A DNA stretch of 64,000 nt from Ochotona curzoniae (lineage: Eukaryota; Chordata; Mammalia; Lagomorpha; Ochotonidae). A program made the position numbers and the translations under genes. The stretch is taken from assembly GCF_017591425.1 (NCBI RefSeq), contig NW_024466599.1, positions 27,442,001-27,506,000 on the forward strand. The letters are read 5' to 3'. Below the pieces are notes generated by a model that did no database searches, was not told the origin of the DNA, and saw nothing but the letters and a program-made list of their open reading frames with translations. Every line of letters starts with the position of its first letter. The first letter of the stretch is position 1. Positions 13,201 through 23,990 of the stretch are shown piece after piece.

Positions 13201-15426
13201 CTGTGTCTGTCAGGTGCACCTGCACCTGCTGGCTTACGTGTTCACAAGCCTGAGCGCTAGGGGCCGGCTTCTTCCGACCCCCCAGCACAGCGACCCAGCC
13301 CGGGGCAGGCTCTGGGAAGCTTGCTGCAAAGCTTGAGTTCGTTTGTGCTCGCTTTCCTTTGGACCACAAAAGGAGGTCTCATTCCTTTGCAAACCCCATG
13401 CGGATGGTGACAATTCAGAATAGCCAAAAAAAAAAAAAAAAAAAAACCCACGTTCACTCCAAAATACGGTCTTGGACTTAGTGAATCTTGAGGTGTTTTG
13501 ATGTCGAATTTTAGTGTCTGCAAGCCTTAGGGCGTTTTCAAAAGTAGTGAAGTACTCATGAATAGAGCTGAAGTTTCAGGTGTGTATATGTGTATATACA
13601 TATATATCATATATATGATGTTTCACAAGTGTGTGTATATGCATGGATGTGTGTAAATGTGCACACTTGTGTCTGGAGTAGGGGAAGAACAGGGGTCTTG
13701 GGTAGAAGCAATTAGCTGCATCCTCAGAGGTGTGGGCTGTTAGTTTTTTGAGGGGCGCCGAGCTCCGGCCGCTCTGTCTCTTCACACACTCGGCCTGTGG
13801 TGTCCCACCCAGCTGCCCGGCGGAGCTGGCTGCAGGGATCAAGGAGAAAGATGGTGCTTGAGTGTAGAGAGCTCTGGCGAGGTACCGGGAGGTGCAGGTC
13901 CTGCAAGTCCTGGTTCCGCTGCCAGGCAAGCCGGGTCCCTCACACAGAAAGCAGGACGGTAGTCACTTGACCTGCCTTCCGGGGTCGTTGTGAGGGTAAC
14001 GACCAAGTACGATCAAGTTCAGGAATAGACTTGGTAGCGTATCAAATGCTATACAAATGGGAGATGCCGTGAGGAACTCAGGTCATGAATTTTCCTTAAA
14101 CAATGTATGCATTTAGTCCCCAGGCAGTCCCTAAAAGCCCACCTCTCAAATGTAGCCCCTGAGCTGACAGTGACTGTAGAGCCGGAGACTCTGCACGCCC
14201 GCTTTGCACCCCAGACCTGCTGAGTTGCATCCACACTAAAATAGAAGATTCGTGAGTGTTTTTTGCAAACATTCATTGCAGGTGGGCGAGAGCATGCCTT
14301 AACCCACTGGCTTTCAGCGCACAGGAGCGGCTGTTGACCTGGGCCCGACTCCAGCAGTTCTGAATCAGGGTGTCTGCACAGGGCTTCCAAGCTCTCCGTT
14401 TTAGAGGCCTTAACCCACCCGATCACTTTCTGAGAAGCCCTGCACCAAGGCATCAGATGTTGATCACTGTCTAGTAAACGAACGTTAGCAGAACTGCAGA
14501 GAATCTTCAGATCTGTTACTACAACTTCTGGGTCAGTTCTCATAAGTCAGACCGAAGTGTTTCGGTTGCTTTTAGGTGATCGTCATCTCGAGCTAATATT
14601 CTGCTCAGGTGGAATATGGATGCGTACGATTTGTATCCATTCACTACGAGGGACACCTGTTAGCACATCTTCCATTTTCCAAGGAACTAGAGAAATTCAC
14701 AGGAGAGGCAGTGGTCCTTTGAGTAGAGCTTCCTTTATGCTCGAAATGCCACGGATTGGTGACTGTAAAAACTGTCCTGAAGGCATATTTGCAGATCAGA
14801 AATATCAGTTAACATGTGCTTCTGAGTAGGTCTGACCTCCCCCAAATCACCTTCCTTCATTTCTGTATAAAATGGCGAGTTAGGAAAATGAGTTTAAAAT
14901 TACAATTAAGTAGCTTTCTGATTTTGCAGAAACATGTCCAGAGAGATGAGGAGACCACTCCTAGTGTTAGGGCTAGAATGTAACTTCCCACTTGATGCTG
15001 TTTAAACATGAAACTCCTTGGTTTCTGAATCTTTAATTACTGCTGCATCAGGTCATATTCGAGACTGTTTGCCTTGATAGGCAGGAAGTGTCCTCCTTTC
15101 TGTCTGTCGATTCCTTCCTTAACCTCAGTTTGCGTTCGTTGGGATTGGGTGTCCACCTCAGACTTTTGGCATGGGGCAAAGGGAAAGTTAACAAAGCTAA
15201 GCTAAAAAAAAAAAATCGGCTTGTAGACGGGACAGGTGATGGCTTTGGAGAAGAGTGAAAATCATCTCTTTTGTGTTTCTAGGACATGCATTTGGAAGAC
15301 ACTACCAGATTCTGTCCAAAGGAAGAAAGAGAAAGTGAACAGACATCTTTCAGCGATCAAAATCCCAGGCAAGACCAGAAAGGGGGCTTTCGAAGCTCCT
15401 TCCGCAAGCTCTTTAAAAAGAAGTGA
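4120..15426 (+). CDS. ARHGEF33: ARHGEF33 3' half (seven exons), Rho guanine-nucleotide exchange factor
   Basis: This is a spliced gene with coding exons 4120-4252, 6994-7077, 8248-8331, 9392-9540, 10388-10552, 11976-12783 and 15283-15426. All borders are AG/GT and the phases agree (2,0,0,0,2,2,0 entering each exon). The first four exons carry the C-terminal half of a DH (Dbl-homology) domain, the fold that exchanges GDP for GTP on Rho-family GTPases. The rest is a low-complexity tail of about 370 residues with no PH domain visible, ending in a basic stretch (FRKLFKKK). The family is named from motifs such as LFPGSLRYLVQQHLDLL and KFTEQEHPDYYLLLVCVQRL, recalled as ARHGEF33, and from convergent placement next to SOS1. 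The coiled-coil N-terminus and the start of DH lie upstream of the window. Which GTPase it acts on cannot be read from the sequence. Confidence 0.88.
4333..4510 (+). repeat. MIR-like ancient SINE fragment
   Basis: The pattern 'cctcattctgcagaaaatgaa...gaactcaccaagctaattg' resembles the MIR core with its 'gaggaaactgaggctcagagaggttaagtaac' module, strongly diverged. Confidence 0.45.
4626..4845 (+). mobile_element. diverged C-type SINE, plus orientation
   Basis: The tRNA-like head 'ggcatttggcgcagtgggtt' is followed by a shortened body and an A-rich end 'ttaaaataaaattg'. It is more diverged and internally deleted than the minus copies nearby. Confidence 0.75.
4855..5189 (-). mobile_element. lagomorph C SINE (near full length)
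   Basis: Tail 'tttatttatttttactgg' is at the left, 'aaaaccaggagccaggagtc' in the body, and head 'ttagctgctaggctaccatg' at the right. Confidence 0.9.
5206..5417 (-). mobile_element. C SINE, head missing
   Basis: Tail 'ataaatatttatttgaaagg' and body 'tctgctggttcaatctcc' to 'gctgctttctcaggcat' are present. The tRNA-like end is lost, so it is 5'-truncated. Confidence 0.8.
5894..6000 (+). mobile_element. L1 3'-end fragment
   Basis: The segment 'aggactatactagtataata' to 'ggcctatacaactgcatcat' closely parallels 50966-51086. The shared form (ggggaaatcagtg...gggac/gggca...atcccat/aga...cctat) looks like a lagomorph L1 3' UTR end followed by A/T-rich tail DNA. Confidence 0.5.
6994..7077 (+). CDS. ARHGEF33: ARHGEF33 exon: DH domain segment
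   Basis: The exon is 84 nt (28 codons, phase 0 at both ends), with acceptor cctgtttgttttaaag and donor gtaagt. The peptide begins NNFLDYYVAYLRDLPE and ends VHVVVLKE, joining TNDE of the previous exon to GDEEIK of the next. This is the DH stretch with an acidic and aromatic cluster. The exon is too short to stand out as an open frame. It was recognised from the family sequence and the exact phase match on both sides. Confidence 0.88.
7078..8247 (+). other. ARHGEF33 intron
   Basis: It contains a palindromic MITE-like element (7446-7622) and a short TA repeat at about 7683-7698. Otherwise nothing was recognised. Confidence 0.75.
7446..7622. mobile_element. palindromic MITE-like element, copy 1
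   Basis: The left arm 'atttcaaaaagttaatgg' is repeated in inverse at the right as 'ccatgaacttttaaaaa'. It belongs to the family seen at 37938, 40644 and 46025. Confidence 0.55.
8248..8331 (+). CDS. ARHGEF33: ARHGEF33 exon: DH domain segment
   Basis: The exon is 84 nt (28 codons, phase 0 to phase 0), with acceptor ctttcttcccttag and donor gtaggc. The peptide starts GDEEIKSDIYTLFFHIVQRI and ends PEYLIHLQ. The 'VQRIPEYLIHLQ' run matches the conserved DH region 'P.QRIPRYPLLL' that precedes the last long helix. Confidence 0.9.
8425..8575 (+). mobile_element. 3' part of a C-type SINE with internal GT repeat
   Basis: 'ggcctggcccaatgctggct' is followed by 'catctggggaatgacc', a GT run at about 8501-8524 and 'aaataaataaataaaatttt'. 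This is the usual SINE 3' end with its CT/GT-rich stretch expanded. Confidence 0.75.
8695..8960 (+). repeat. MIR-like ancient SINE
   Basis: It includes 'gagttcaaatcctgcctgc', then 'attaaagaatattgtaaag' and 'attcaataaatgctagtt', the typical MIR order ending in 'caataaatgttagct'. Confidence 0.6.
9392..9540 (+). CDS. ARHGEF33: ARHGEF33 exon: last helix of DH domain
   Basis: The exon is 149 nt (49 codons plus two bases of a split lysine codon), with acceptor ctctgtccag and donor gtaaga. The peptide runs from NVLKFTEQEHPDYYLLLVCV to the basic end QKRKKLKK. It corresponds to the final DH helix. A PH domain normally follows a DH domain, but the next exons show no PH-like beta-strand pattern, so this appears to be a DH-only exchange factor. 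Confidence 0.9.
9541..10387 (+). other. ARHGEF33 intron
   Basis: Open frames around 9918-10230 have no splice-site or family support and are taken as chance. No repeat family was recognised. Confidence 0.7.
10388..10552 (+). CDS. ARHGEF33: ARHGEF33 exon: linker after DH
   Basis: The exon is 165 nt (one base, 54 codons, two bases), with acceptor ctcccattgttag and donor gtaaga. The peptide starts SSMAKLYKGLASQCANAGQ and continues into a Ser/Pro/Thr-rich, probably disordered segment ending SGPAV. No domain is recognised. Confidence 0.88.
10553..11975 (+). other. ARHGEF33 intron
   Basis: It carries one minus-orientated C SINE (11003-11307). The rest is unassigned; the minus-strand frames near 11592-11921 look like chance. 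Confidence 0.7.
11003..11307 (-). mobile_element. lagomorph C SINE
   Basis: The tail-to-head order on the plus strand runs from 'aaaaaattttattggaagc' through 'gagcttcttctgggtcttcc' to 'gttgagccaaagcacctgcc'. It is older and more diverged at the head. Confidence 0.85.
11976..12783 (+). CDS. ARHGEF33: ARHGEF33 large exon: low-complexity, GC-rich tail
   Basis: This 808-nt exon (acceptor tttctcctttaaag, donor gtaagg) encodes 269 codons plus one split base. Recognisable stretches are KKSQQQQSLMESMQ, an acidic segment (EEFEYGGEIFALPAPYDEEP), SPASSESSLDICFLRP, an Ala/Gln tract (AAAQAQAQAHG, about 12518-12550), six consecutive alanines near 12700-12717 and QRSQSEKQTYLE. The second half is extremely GC- and CpG-rich, unlike neighbouring DNA. 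Because of that, the minus strand also stays open over most of the exon; that frame is a shadow. The tail is probably disordered, with no catalytic motif. Confidence 0.9.
12905..12966 (+). repeat. GT-rich microsatellite in ARHGEF33 intron
   Basis: About 60 bases are almost entirely GT dinucleotides interrupted by CT. The tract starts about 120 bases after the donor at 12784. In the transcript it is a GU repeat. Confidence 0.9.
13426..13446. repeat. A homopolymer
   Basis: About 20 consecutive A bases with no recognisable retroelement upstream. Confidence 0.85.
13955..14062 (+). repeat. MIR-like fragment
   Basis: 'cacttgacctgccttccgg', 'gtcgttgtgagggtaacga' and 'atcaaatgctatacaaatg' resemble the 3' half of MIR ('...gggttgttgtgaggatta...aaagtgctatataaatg'). 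Confidence 0.55.
15283..15426 (+). CDS. ARHGEF33: ARHGEF33 exon with basic C-terminus and visible stop
   Basis: After acceptor ttttgtgtttctag the exon reads 47 codons from DMHLEDTTRFCPKEERE through RSSFRKLFKKK to TGA at 15424-15426. The bases around the stop (AAGAA followed by gtgagt) also form a strong splice donor that would cut after 15422. The same exon may therefore be terminal or may splice on. The polybasic end could bind membrane or act as a nuclear signal, but that is inference. Confidence 0.85.
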   Translation, partial: DMHLEDTTRFCPKEERESEQTSFSDQNPRQDQKGGFRSSFRKLFKKK

Positions 15427-15958
15427 GTAGCCATTAGACAAGACAGCATTGTCACACATTTCCCTTTGGGCTAAGTCTTGAGGTTTAATAGTCACAAGTC
15501 TCTAGCGGCCTGGCCTCACACAGCTGCTTCGAGTTCAGTGCCTGCACCCAGTAGCCACGATCCGTGCAGGGCCAAGGTGTTTCTCGTCCTCATCTCCCAG
15601 CGCAGAAACAAACTCAGCTCTCCCAGCTGTCTCTTCTTTTATCCCTCCTCCCTTGTTCCCCGAGTCCTGTGTCCTGACGGCAGTGAGCAGAGGAGGTCCC
15701 CTGGGAAGATGAGCTGCTGAGACATCCCTTTTAGACCGGGACCACCCAGGTACACTCTTGGAGCTGGGCGGATGGCGTGCTCCCTACCCGGGGCAAGTTT
15801 TCTAAAGCTGTCTCAGCACTTGTGGCTTTCAGGGCCTGTCGCTATCCTGCCTTCTGGTCCCTGCTTCTCGGGATGTCTCCTGGTGTTTGCTCCGAGTGAA
15901 TGGATTTGGCTTAGGCCTTAGTTTTAGATCCCTTTTTAACACAGTTTCTGTATTTCAG

Positions 15959-15998
15959 AGGCGCAAAGTCTTTCTCTGTGTTCTCTCTGAAATTTTGA
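15959..15998 (+). CDS. candidate alternative terminal exon of ARHGEF33 (12 codons)
   Basis: A good acceptor (acagtttctgtatttcag) precedes 15959. If joined to the possible donor at 15422, the phase is right: the K codon is completed, followed by GAKSFSVFSLKF and a TGA at 15996-15998. The open frame is very short, so chance is not excluded. No AATAAA or ATTAAA was seen between 15427 and 18139. This is speculative. Confidence 0.22.
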
Positions 15999-18138
15999 GT
16001 TATTTCTGTATGAAATATCCAAACCTTCCCCCCCCAACCCCCTCGCAGCCCCCGTCCTGCCCAGGCAAATTGGCCATTGAGGCGTGGACCAAACCCTATC
16101 ATAAAAATGTCAGGAAGAGGGGTTCGCCAGGTCAGCCGTGGCCTGCCTGAGAGATCGCTCTTTTCTGTCTCCGCTGGTCCTCAGGCCTACCTCCCTCTCC
16201 CTTAGAGAGACTTCCCCTGCTTCTGGAGTTTCTCTTGGTAGAAGAAGTTCTTGCCGTGGGTTTTAGTGGATGGAAGTTCCACACTGGGATTAGTGCTGCC
16301 TTCTGCCGAGCCAGAGAGCGTGGGAGCGTCACTGTGTCTCCTGGAGGTTTCCGGCCGAGTAGGTGACGGACTTGTGGGCAGAGCTGGGTCAGGCCTGACG
16401 CGAGGACTATTCCTGTGTTCTGTTCCTTGTAGCTTGGGTTTGTCTGATGCTCCTCTCTCGGGCAGGGTGGTGCTGAGATGAACTGGGTATCTGGTGGTCT
16501 CTGCCTATTGCTTCTGGAAGAGGGGAGGGCAAAGGGAAGCCACAGCCCTGCAGTCCCCTTTACATTTTGCTCATGCAACCTGGGGCGTGCTCAGCTTCTG
16601 TTAAGTCCTCGGACTGTGTCGTTCAGGGGTAGAGGAGCCAACAACTGCGTGTTCCTCTTTCCCGGATGGAAGGCGTAGGCCTTTCTGGACTCACTGCCTG
16701 CCTCTGTCAAGTTGAATGGAAGCAGAAGCAGGTGCGGGCAGAGAGCTCTGCAGCCTGAACTTGAGCTTTAGGCTCCTAACTCTGTCTACAGACTCGGGTA
16801 CTGCTTGAGCCTTTTTAATTTTATTTTTAACCACAATATTGTCACATTTTCTGGCCTACTCTCCTTTATAATGAATGGGTACTACTATCCATGGCAAAGC
16901 AATGGCTTGCTGGATCCACCGCTGGTTCCTTTACAAATTCCCATTTTATCAGGGAGGTGAAAAAAACAATGTTCTGCCAGTTGCATGAGGCAGAGGGAAT
17001 AGAATTTTCCAGAGATCAGAACTAGGAGCAGTGGGTAAGACTTTCCTAGAAATGCTGCTGCCTGGAACTGGAGGTGCCTTGTGAGTGAGTGGGTGCTTGT
17101 GGGCAGGAAGTAGAGGACTGCCAGAGATGCTCTGACTGGTCCCCACGCTGCGTGGGAGAGCGCGCAGGAAGTCTCCATTCCTTTTGGCGCAGAGGCCTGC
17201 TTTACCCCTTTGCTGTAGTTCCATCTGAGTAATTGCATTTTTTTTTATGACCTGAAGGAAGAAATTTGTGTGGCCTTAGCAACTGTACTTTTTAGAGGGC
17301 TCCCATGGGGAAGATCAGGCTTTTATCTTTCAGGGGCCCCCACGACCTTGGAGTAACGGTGTCCAAGTTTCTACTGGTTATTTGTTTTCAGTCCTCCTGT
17401 GCATTTTTGGAATTCTCCTGGGTGAAAAGGTCAAGGGGTTGTCTTGGTTCTTCTAGACAAGTCTCCTGCATCACCCATGTGTGGCTGGCACCTCCTCTGA
17501 GCGGAGCTAGAGGTGGAGCCCACACAGCCTTTCCCCATCTGGCGTTGCTGGCATTGTAGATGTGGCCCCGGAGAGTCAGTGCCATCAAGTGGCAGCTGCC
17601 TCTGACCTTGTGCTCTGGGTGCCAAGTGGGCACTCCAGGGGCTGAGGAAGCTGCCGAAGTAACTTCTGAGGCTTGCAGCTGAGAGCCAGGCAAAGTCTGT
17701 TATGCAGCGTGCTTCCATATGATGAAATGGAGAGGGAGGGCAGGCAGGTCCCAGGATAGTGCAGGAAGGCCAGGAGCTTTTCACTGTGGTAAGAACACAG
17801 CATTCTCCTCCTTACACACATGTAACATGCAAGACACGTGTACAGGACTGTGAATGACGTGGGACCCAGCCATTCCGCAGGAGACTGCACGTGGAAGGCA
17901 GGGCTGTGGACATGTCGAGGAAGGACCTGGAAGAGTCATCCAGACCTTCTTCCTCCTGTGTGTCAGGAGATCCTTGTGCCCTAAGACGTGGCTCCTCCTA
18001 GGTACTGGAGCCACGGCTGAGCATGGCCTCCTGGGCCACAAGGCCGCCTGTGTCCTGTTAGGAGCTCACAGTCTTCCTCCCCCTGTGGCCTCCTGGTGGT
18101 TCAGTCCTGTCTACACTGACACACTTTTTGTTCCTTAG

Positions 18139-18247
18139 GGGCTTGTTTGGCTGGTGGCCCCACACACCCAGAATGCTGCTTCGGGATGAAGCTAGGCATG
18201 GAGCCAGATGCAGCAGAAAACCCGAGAAAGGGTTCTCCTCTCTCTGA
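18139..18247 (+). CDS. candidate alternative terminal exon of ARHGEF33 (35 codons)
   Basis: The acceptor is ctttttgttccttag. Joined to the possible donor at 15422 it completes the lysine codon and then reads GLFGWWPHTPRMLLRDEARH and fifteen more residues to TGA at 18245-18247. A random 35-codon frame stays open roughly one time in five, so the frame alone is weak support. An ATTAAA at 18534-18539 could serve as a poly(A) signal. It competes with the stop at 15424 and the candidate at 15959. Confidence 0.25.
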
Positions 18248-21200
18248 GGCTGGGAGGGCCGAATGCTCTTGCCCACATGGATTCCCAAGGGAGAGTCAAG
18301 TTGGCATCATTCAAACAATCCTGAGAAATGCCCACACTATCTGGGGACAAGGATGACCCTCTGATTGCTTCCGCATGAGGCATATTTGTCCTGAGTAGAT
18401 AGATCCAAGGTCCGGCACTGATCAGAATAATGACTACCTATCTCACTACTTGAAAATGAAAATTGACTTTAAACATATTAAATGAGTATTCTTAGATTCC
18501 CAAAACAGACCTGATTTGATGGGCTGATGCTCAATTAAATACTTAATCCCCTGCCCTTGAGTAAGGTGGAAAGCAAACTATCCCATTCTAGAAGGGTCTA
18601 TATGAAGACTTACTGTAAAGACTGAAACCTAGATTATTATGAAGTTTGAGGCAAGTGCTAATTCATATTTATAAACAATTCCATACTTAGATAAATGAGT
18701 TGTCTTGACTGGGGCTGTAGTGATGGGGAAAGCAGATGGTGTCCTCTCTGTGTATGCTCCGATTGAGGGGACTGACTGGAAGATCAAGCAAATGGCTTCC
18801 AAATGGTTAGCTGTTTCCCCACCCTTCCTTTTGCTCCTTAGCACTTGTTAACTTACATGCCTCAGAAGGTCTCCATCCCTGGCATTGCCCTCCCTCCACC
18901 AGTCACATCAGATAGATTTTCTCAGTGACATACGGAAAGAAGAGAGAGAGAGAACTTGTCCAGATTTCCACAGAATTGAGTGTCAGTAAATCCTCTGCCT
19001 TTGGCGTCTTCTCAGACACCTGCCTTGTATATTCTCAGCCTTGGCCATGGGACAGACCAGGTAACAGCAGGCAGGCCTGCTAAACAACCGATTGTCTACT
19101 TCCCTCTGGACTCTAAGGTGCTCCCTCATCCTTACCTGCTTCATTTCCCATTTCATTTCTTACATAAACTTTAAAATTGAATAGGGTGGTTGAAAGATAA
19201 ACCTAGGTTCCTTAGGCTGATGGTAACGTTTCTCAGTAGGCCATTTGAAGTCAGTCTTTAAGTTAAGGCTCGTTGGTGTAGTAAGTTCTGTCTTTAGTAC
19301 AAAAGAAATAACAAGTAGTCATTACCTGTTAGGGTCTTAGAGTTCAAAGAGAAAGCATCCAGGCCATGGGTATAAGATACGGCACACAGCTCTCAACAGT
19401 GTTTCTTAAAGGAATTCAGATTTGTCGTGGGCTGACAGGATGGGTGTTTTCCTGCACCCTTAATTTTCCTTCTGCCTGACACCCAAAACCTTCCTGTGAG
19501 AGAGCCAGGCCTTGCTAAGTCAGAGGCTCCTGCGACATTTGTTTCCCCACTTCTACTGTTCAGCTCCAGAGCAGCTTTCCAGGGTTGTCTTAGCAAATCC
19601 ATTCTGCTGACCTTTCCATTTCTGCTGTTTCCTTGTCTGTGTCACTTGAGGGGGAGGAAAAGTTCAAACAGGTTCTCTTTTTCCATCAGTTGTGTGGGGA
19701 GCTGTGTATCAGGGTGTGCTTGGCAGCCCCTGGGCCCTTCCTGGATGTGTGCTTGCCCAGATCGGCTCAGATCCACCCTGCAATCAGCCAGAACAGTTCC
19801 AGGGGCCCTGCAGCCACTTCTGTTTTATAGAGAAAAGAGAGTTAAAGAAAACGCACTAGCATTTTCTGTTAGGTCTAGATCCTTTTCTTTCCCAGTAGTT
19901 CAGAGCCGAAGAGCCAAACTTGGGAAGTAGTCCAGGTATCCAGTGAAAATGATCTTTAAAAGGAAGATCATGAGCTTGTAGTCATGGCTGCAGTAGAGTG
20001 CCAGACTTTGAAAAGGTTTAGCAAGTTGCCACTAGTTAATTGATAGTTAATGTCAAGCAACGCAGAGAAATTCAGATGATGGAGACCCAGGGAAAGCACA
20101 ATCTGTGAGGAGGGCAGTTAAAAAAAAAACATTAAGCCGAGTGTGTGGACTCTGAAAACTAGACAGGGCGATTTTGGCATTTGTTTCAGAAATGGGAACA
20201 CAACTGGTGAAGATTTCTGTGGTCCTTGGGGCTGGTGGTGACATCAAAGCTTTCCCATTTCCAGGTAAACAAAAAACGGTTGCATGTTGGAACCATCAAA
20301 GTGTGGCATATTGGGTTTAGAGATCAGATGTAGTGGCTAAGGGGAATTGAAAGGTTGAACTAATGACTGATTAGAAACTGTTATTGGGGGAAAATCGAGA
20401 GGAAACAGCTCAGTTCAAACCCTGCCCCCTAAAGCACAGGCATCTCCAGTCTTCTGAGTGGCAGAAGATGTGGAGAACAACATATGGTCAAAACTGCATC
20501 TTCCCAACCCTTGGGGCACAGCTGTACTAATCAGGGATGGGTGGAAGTGGAACTGGAGGCAGGTGGGAGTCCTGAGAGGTGAGAGGCTCAGTGTGTTAGG
20601 GTAAGCCAGGCGGAGAGCTCGGGAAGGTTCCTGTAGAGGAGGAAAACGTCATCCCGATACCATCTGATTTCCTGAACACCTAGATGGACTGGAGTTGAGA
20701 GACGGAATAGTGTGTCCTCTCTTTACTGGGATCTAGCAGGAAAGTGCTCCTTACCAAACCGAAGTAGAAAGCCTGGTGGGAGGCTATGGATACATATCAC
20801 ATCAAAAGTTGAGAAGTGAAACTATGCAATCAGTTAGTGGGTGTTCAGATGGACTTTAGTCTTCATGTGGATCCAACTTCTTTCTTTGAATAATATAAAG
20901 GGATGTTTGAATTGTGCCCTATTAATTTACTAACTTAAGGACTCACGATTAATTTGCCTAATAAGATTGATGAGGATTGAGCTACAGCCTGCCAATAATA
21001 TCATTAGTGAAAGAACTTGGAGGCCATTGATCCTTCTAGTAGAAGTGTATGTCAGCCTTTGCTCAGTGGGGTAGGAGCTTTGGGTAAAGAACTTATCTAA
21101 CCTCACTTTTACCTCCTGCATGAGGTCTTTTGGAATGGGTTCTCAGTTACTGAGCTGGATTTACCCCTTCTAGCTCAGAGTTTAAGCCAGCAAAAGGGTG

Positions 21201-23619
21201 CCAGGCTAGTCTGTCAGAGGTTATTTCCAGAAAGCCTCCTCCCTCCAGGGACTCCTGACATGAACAAAATGGAAAAGGTACAGAGCTGGAATGGATTCCC
21301 CAACTGGCTTACCCAAGAATAAAGGAAGAATGCACCCTCGACTGGGGACGCACATGGACTGATCTAAGTCGTTGACAATTGCTTGGCTCTGGGGTCCTTT
21401 GTGGTGGTTGAGATGATAGTATTTCCTCAATTACTGTACTGCTCTCTGCATTCTGCCAAATGTAGCCTATGTGTGTGGTTGGCTTCAATAAACCTTTCAT
21501 TTCAAATGAAAACAAGCAAAAGCAAGAGTTTGTAATGTAATACCCAAATTCAGTAAAGGCCCTTGGTAACCTCTGATGATTGAAGGGTGTTGGTAATTTG
21601 TGGAGCAGCTTCTTCACTGAATCCAAAATAGCATTTCTTGCATTTTGAGCCTTTATTTCCCCTAATACTATGTCCTTACACAATATGCGACACTGACATA
21701 TATAGTAGTCACAAGTGCCCCCATGAAGCATTAGAAAGAGATTGTTTGTGTTCACTGCTAGATACACATGTCTCAGAATTCAGGGGAGTAAAAATTATCC
21801 CAGATCTAGGAGGCAAAACTGTTTTAAAAATGCAAAACAATTTGGATAGATAAAATATTTGAGAACAATTAAAACCAAATCAACCTGTACTTTATCTGTG
21901 TGCTGAGATTTTAGGTCCAGTGGATCAGAATACAGGGAAAAAACTAATGAGAATCCCTCAATGGATCCTTCACCCACCAAACAAGATTTCTTCAGAAACC
22001 GACTTGCTCTTGCAAATGACCTTGACCAAGGAACAGCTGTGTAAAACATACTTAAAGTTGTATTGTCAAGTGGTAAGATGAGGATACAAAGCTTGTATAT
22101 ATTTGTGTAGGAATATATATATATATATTCATATATATATTGGTGTATGAATTCCTGAGGAAAACTAGTATAAAAACTTACATAGGAAACTAAATGAACA
22201 TACAAGGCATTGAAGAGAAGAAGAATAGTCTATTGTTAAGACCTGACTTTTTGAACCTCAGTACTTTGGAAAAGGGAAATGAAGACTTTTCACATCAATA
22301 CAGAAAAACGCCATAAATTTGGAGGAAAATAAATGTTTGTAAGAACAAAAATTTCCATCTTGAAGTCATTCCCCAGGTACAACCTTGAGCATGTTCCTAG
22401 TTAACATGGATGTTAGGGGCCAGCTCGGACTTGTCATTTATTTTTCAAAAAAATTATCCCATAAAGCACAAGGTTAGTTCACTGAACTGTCTTTTTTTTT
22501 TTTTTGTATGTTACAAATCTGAGTTATGGAAAATTTGTGCTGAAGTTATGATATAGAAGGTTTAAAGCTTAAGAATATGTTGAGTTGTTCTGGGGCCATG
22601 GAATGGCGAACAGGGGGAGGTAGAGGGTGAGGGCATGGAAACCCCTCACCTTGTTGGGTTGTGCTGAGCCTGGAGACGGCCAGGGGCTGCTGCAGGGAAC
22701 ACTCGGTTCTGCGGATCCGCTCGTGAGCCTGAGTGTCACACCCAGTTGTACCAGGGAAGGTGCTGCATTAGCGCCATCCATTATGGTTTTCAACGTGGAC
22801 AGGGAGGATGGCAGCAGTGATCGTGCTTTTAATGTCGTGCTGTCACAAGCATTAGTCCAGAATGGAAGCTGCAGTACCTGTCTGTCTTCTCCAGAACTAA
22901 GCTGGAAAGCAATAAAGCTCTAACTCAGAGGAATCCACTGCAGGGAGGCTTGCGTGGCTATAGGGTAGTAAGATGTGTTGTTGATACATGGATGTGTCCC
23001 AGTGGTTAGCACCCATGATGTGCCCTACACACCAGATTCATAATAGAAAACAGCTGGTCACTAAGGGTATTTGATTTCTGTCAATTCGGAATCTTAGCCC
23101 TGACTTCTTCAGACCATGGTCCTCTATTCGTGCACTGTTGCACTTTTGGATGTTAAACATTTCCTTCTGACTGATGACTAGTTGGGAATTTGGTCAATAG
23201 CGTTTGAAACAATGGGTATCCAGAACATATCAAGGAGTCAGTTTGAAGTTTAAGCTAAACTTTTCATTTCCTGAAATTAATGAGTTCATTTAAAATCAGA
23301 TTCTGCTCTATTTCCAGGCTAATGAAGTTGTGGGGCCGTGCTAGGAAGCACGTAGCCGAATCACTAGCCATGGGAAGTCACAGTCTCTTAGATAAAATGT
23401 GTACAGCGCCAAAGCTGCTTTCCCAGTCATATCCTGGATATGATCAAAACAGTCAGTGGCTGGGAAGGTCTCCCAAATAGCACACACCTTCCAAGTTCCC
23501 TTCTGCTAGCATGCTCTGAAAAAAACATCCTGGTGCTACATCTTCAGTACCACTCAATTTAGTTGTTTGTGAAACCAGTGATAATTAGTGTTGCTATTCT
23601 TTTGGTCCCCATCACCCAG

Positions 23620-23990
23620 ATTTTTCTAGCAGCTCTCCAGCTGCCTCCAAGCACTGTTTCCATTCTCTCCATGGCTAATGCAGTAATCTTTCCAAGTACT
23701 GCTTAAACTGACAGTCCTCAACTGTTTCTTCTGTCTGTAAGCAGCATCTAAACTCTGTAGCTTACACTCAAGGCTCTCTCCGGTGTGGTGCCAAGTTCTT
23801 TCCGGCTACCGTCTCTCACATGGAATTGCAAGGTGAACTAACTGAACCTCAGCTGAACTGGGCTTTTGCTCTTCTGCACTAGGCCTCACCCGGGCCCAGG
23901 CTCACGGCGGCTTCGTGATTTTTCTTCAGCTCCTTCGCTGCAAATCTTGTGAGAGCCACTTTAATTCTCAGCATCCTCTTTTGTGGACCA
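23620..23990 (+). repeat. L2-like ancient LINE fragment
   Basis: 'gtctgtaagcagcatctaaa' followed by 'cttacactcaaggctctctc' matches the L2 stretch with '...aactccttagcctggcattcaaggccctcc...'. It is strongly diverged. Confidence 0.4.

Larger units (their letters stand above)
12784..15282 (+). other. ARHGEF33 intron
   Basis: It begins CpG-rich, continuing from the exon, then has a GT/CT repeat (12905-12966), an A-run (13426-13446), a TA/TG-rich patch (13580-13625) and a MIR-like fragment. The 164-codon minus frame at 14049-14543 shows no domain or splice logic. Confidence 0.7.

Noticed and set aside
14049..14543. 164-codon minus-strand frame
   Set aside because: No domain, no related sequence recognised, and it lies in an ARHGEF33 intron; treated as chance.
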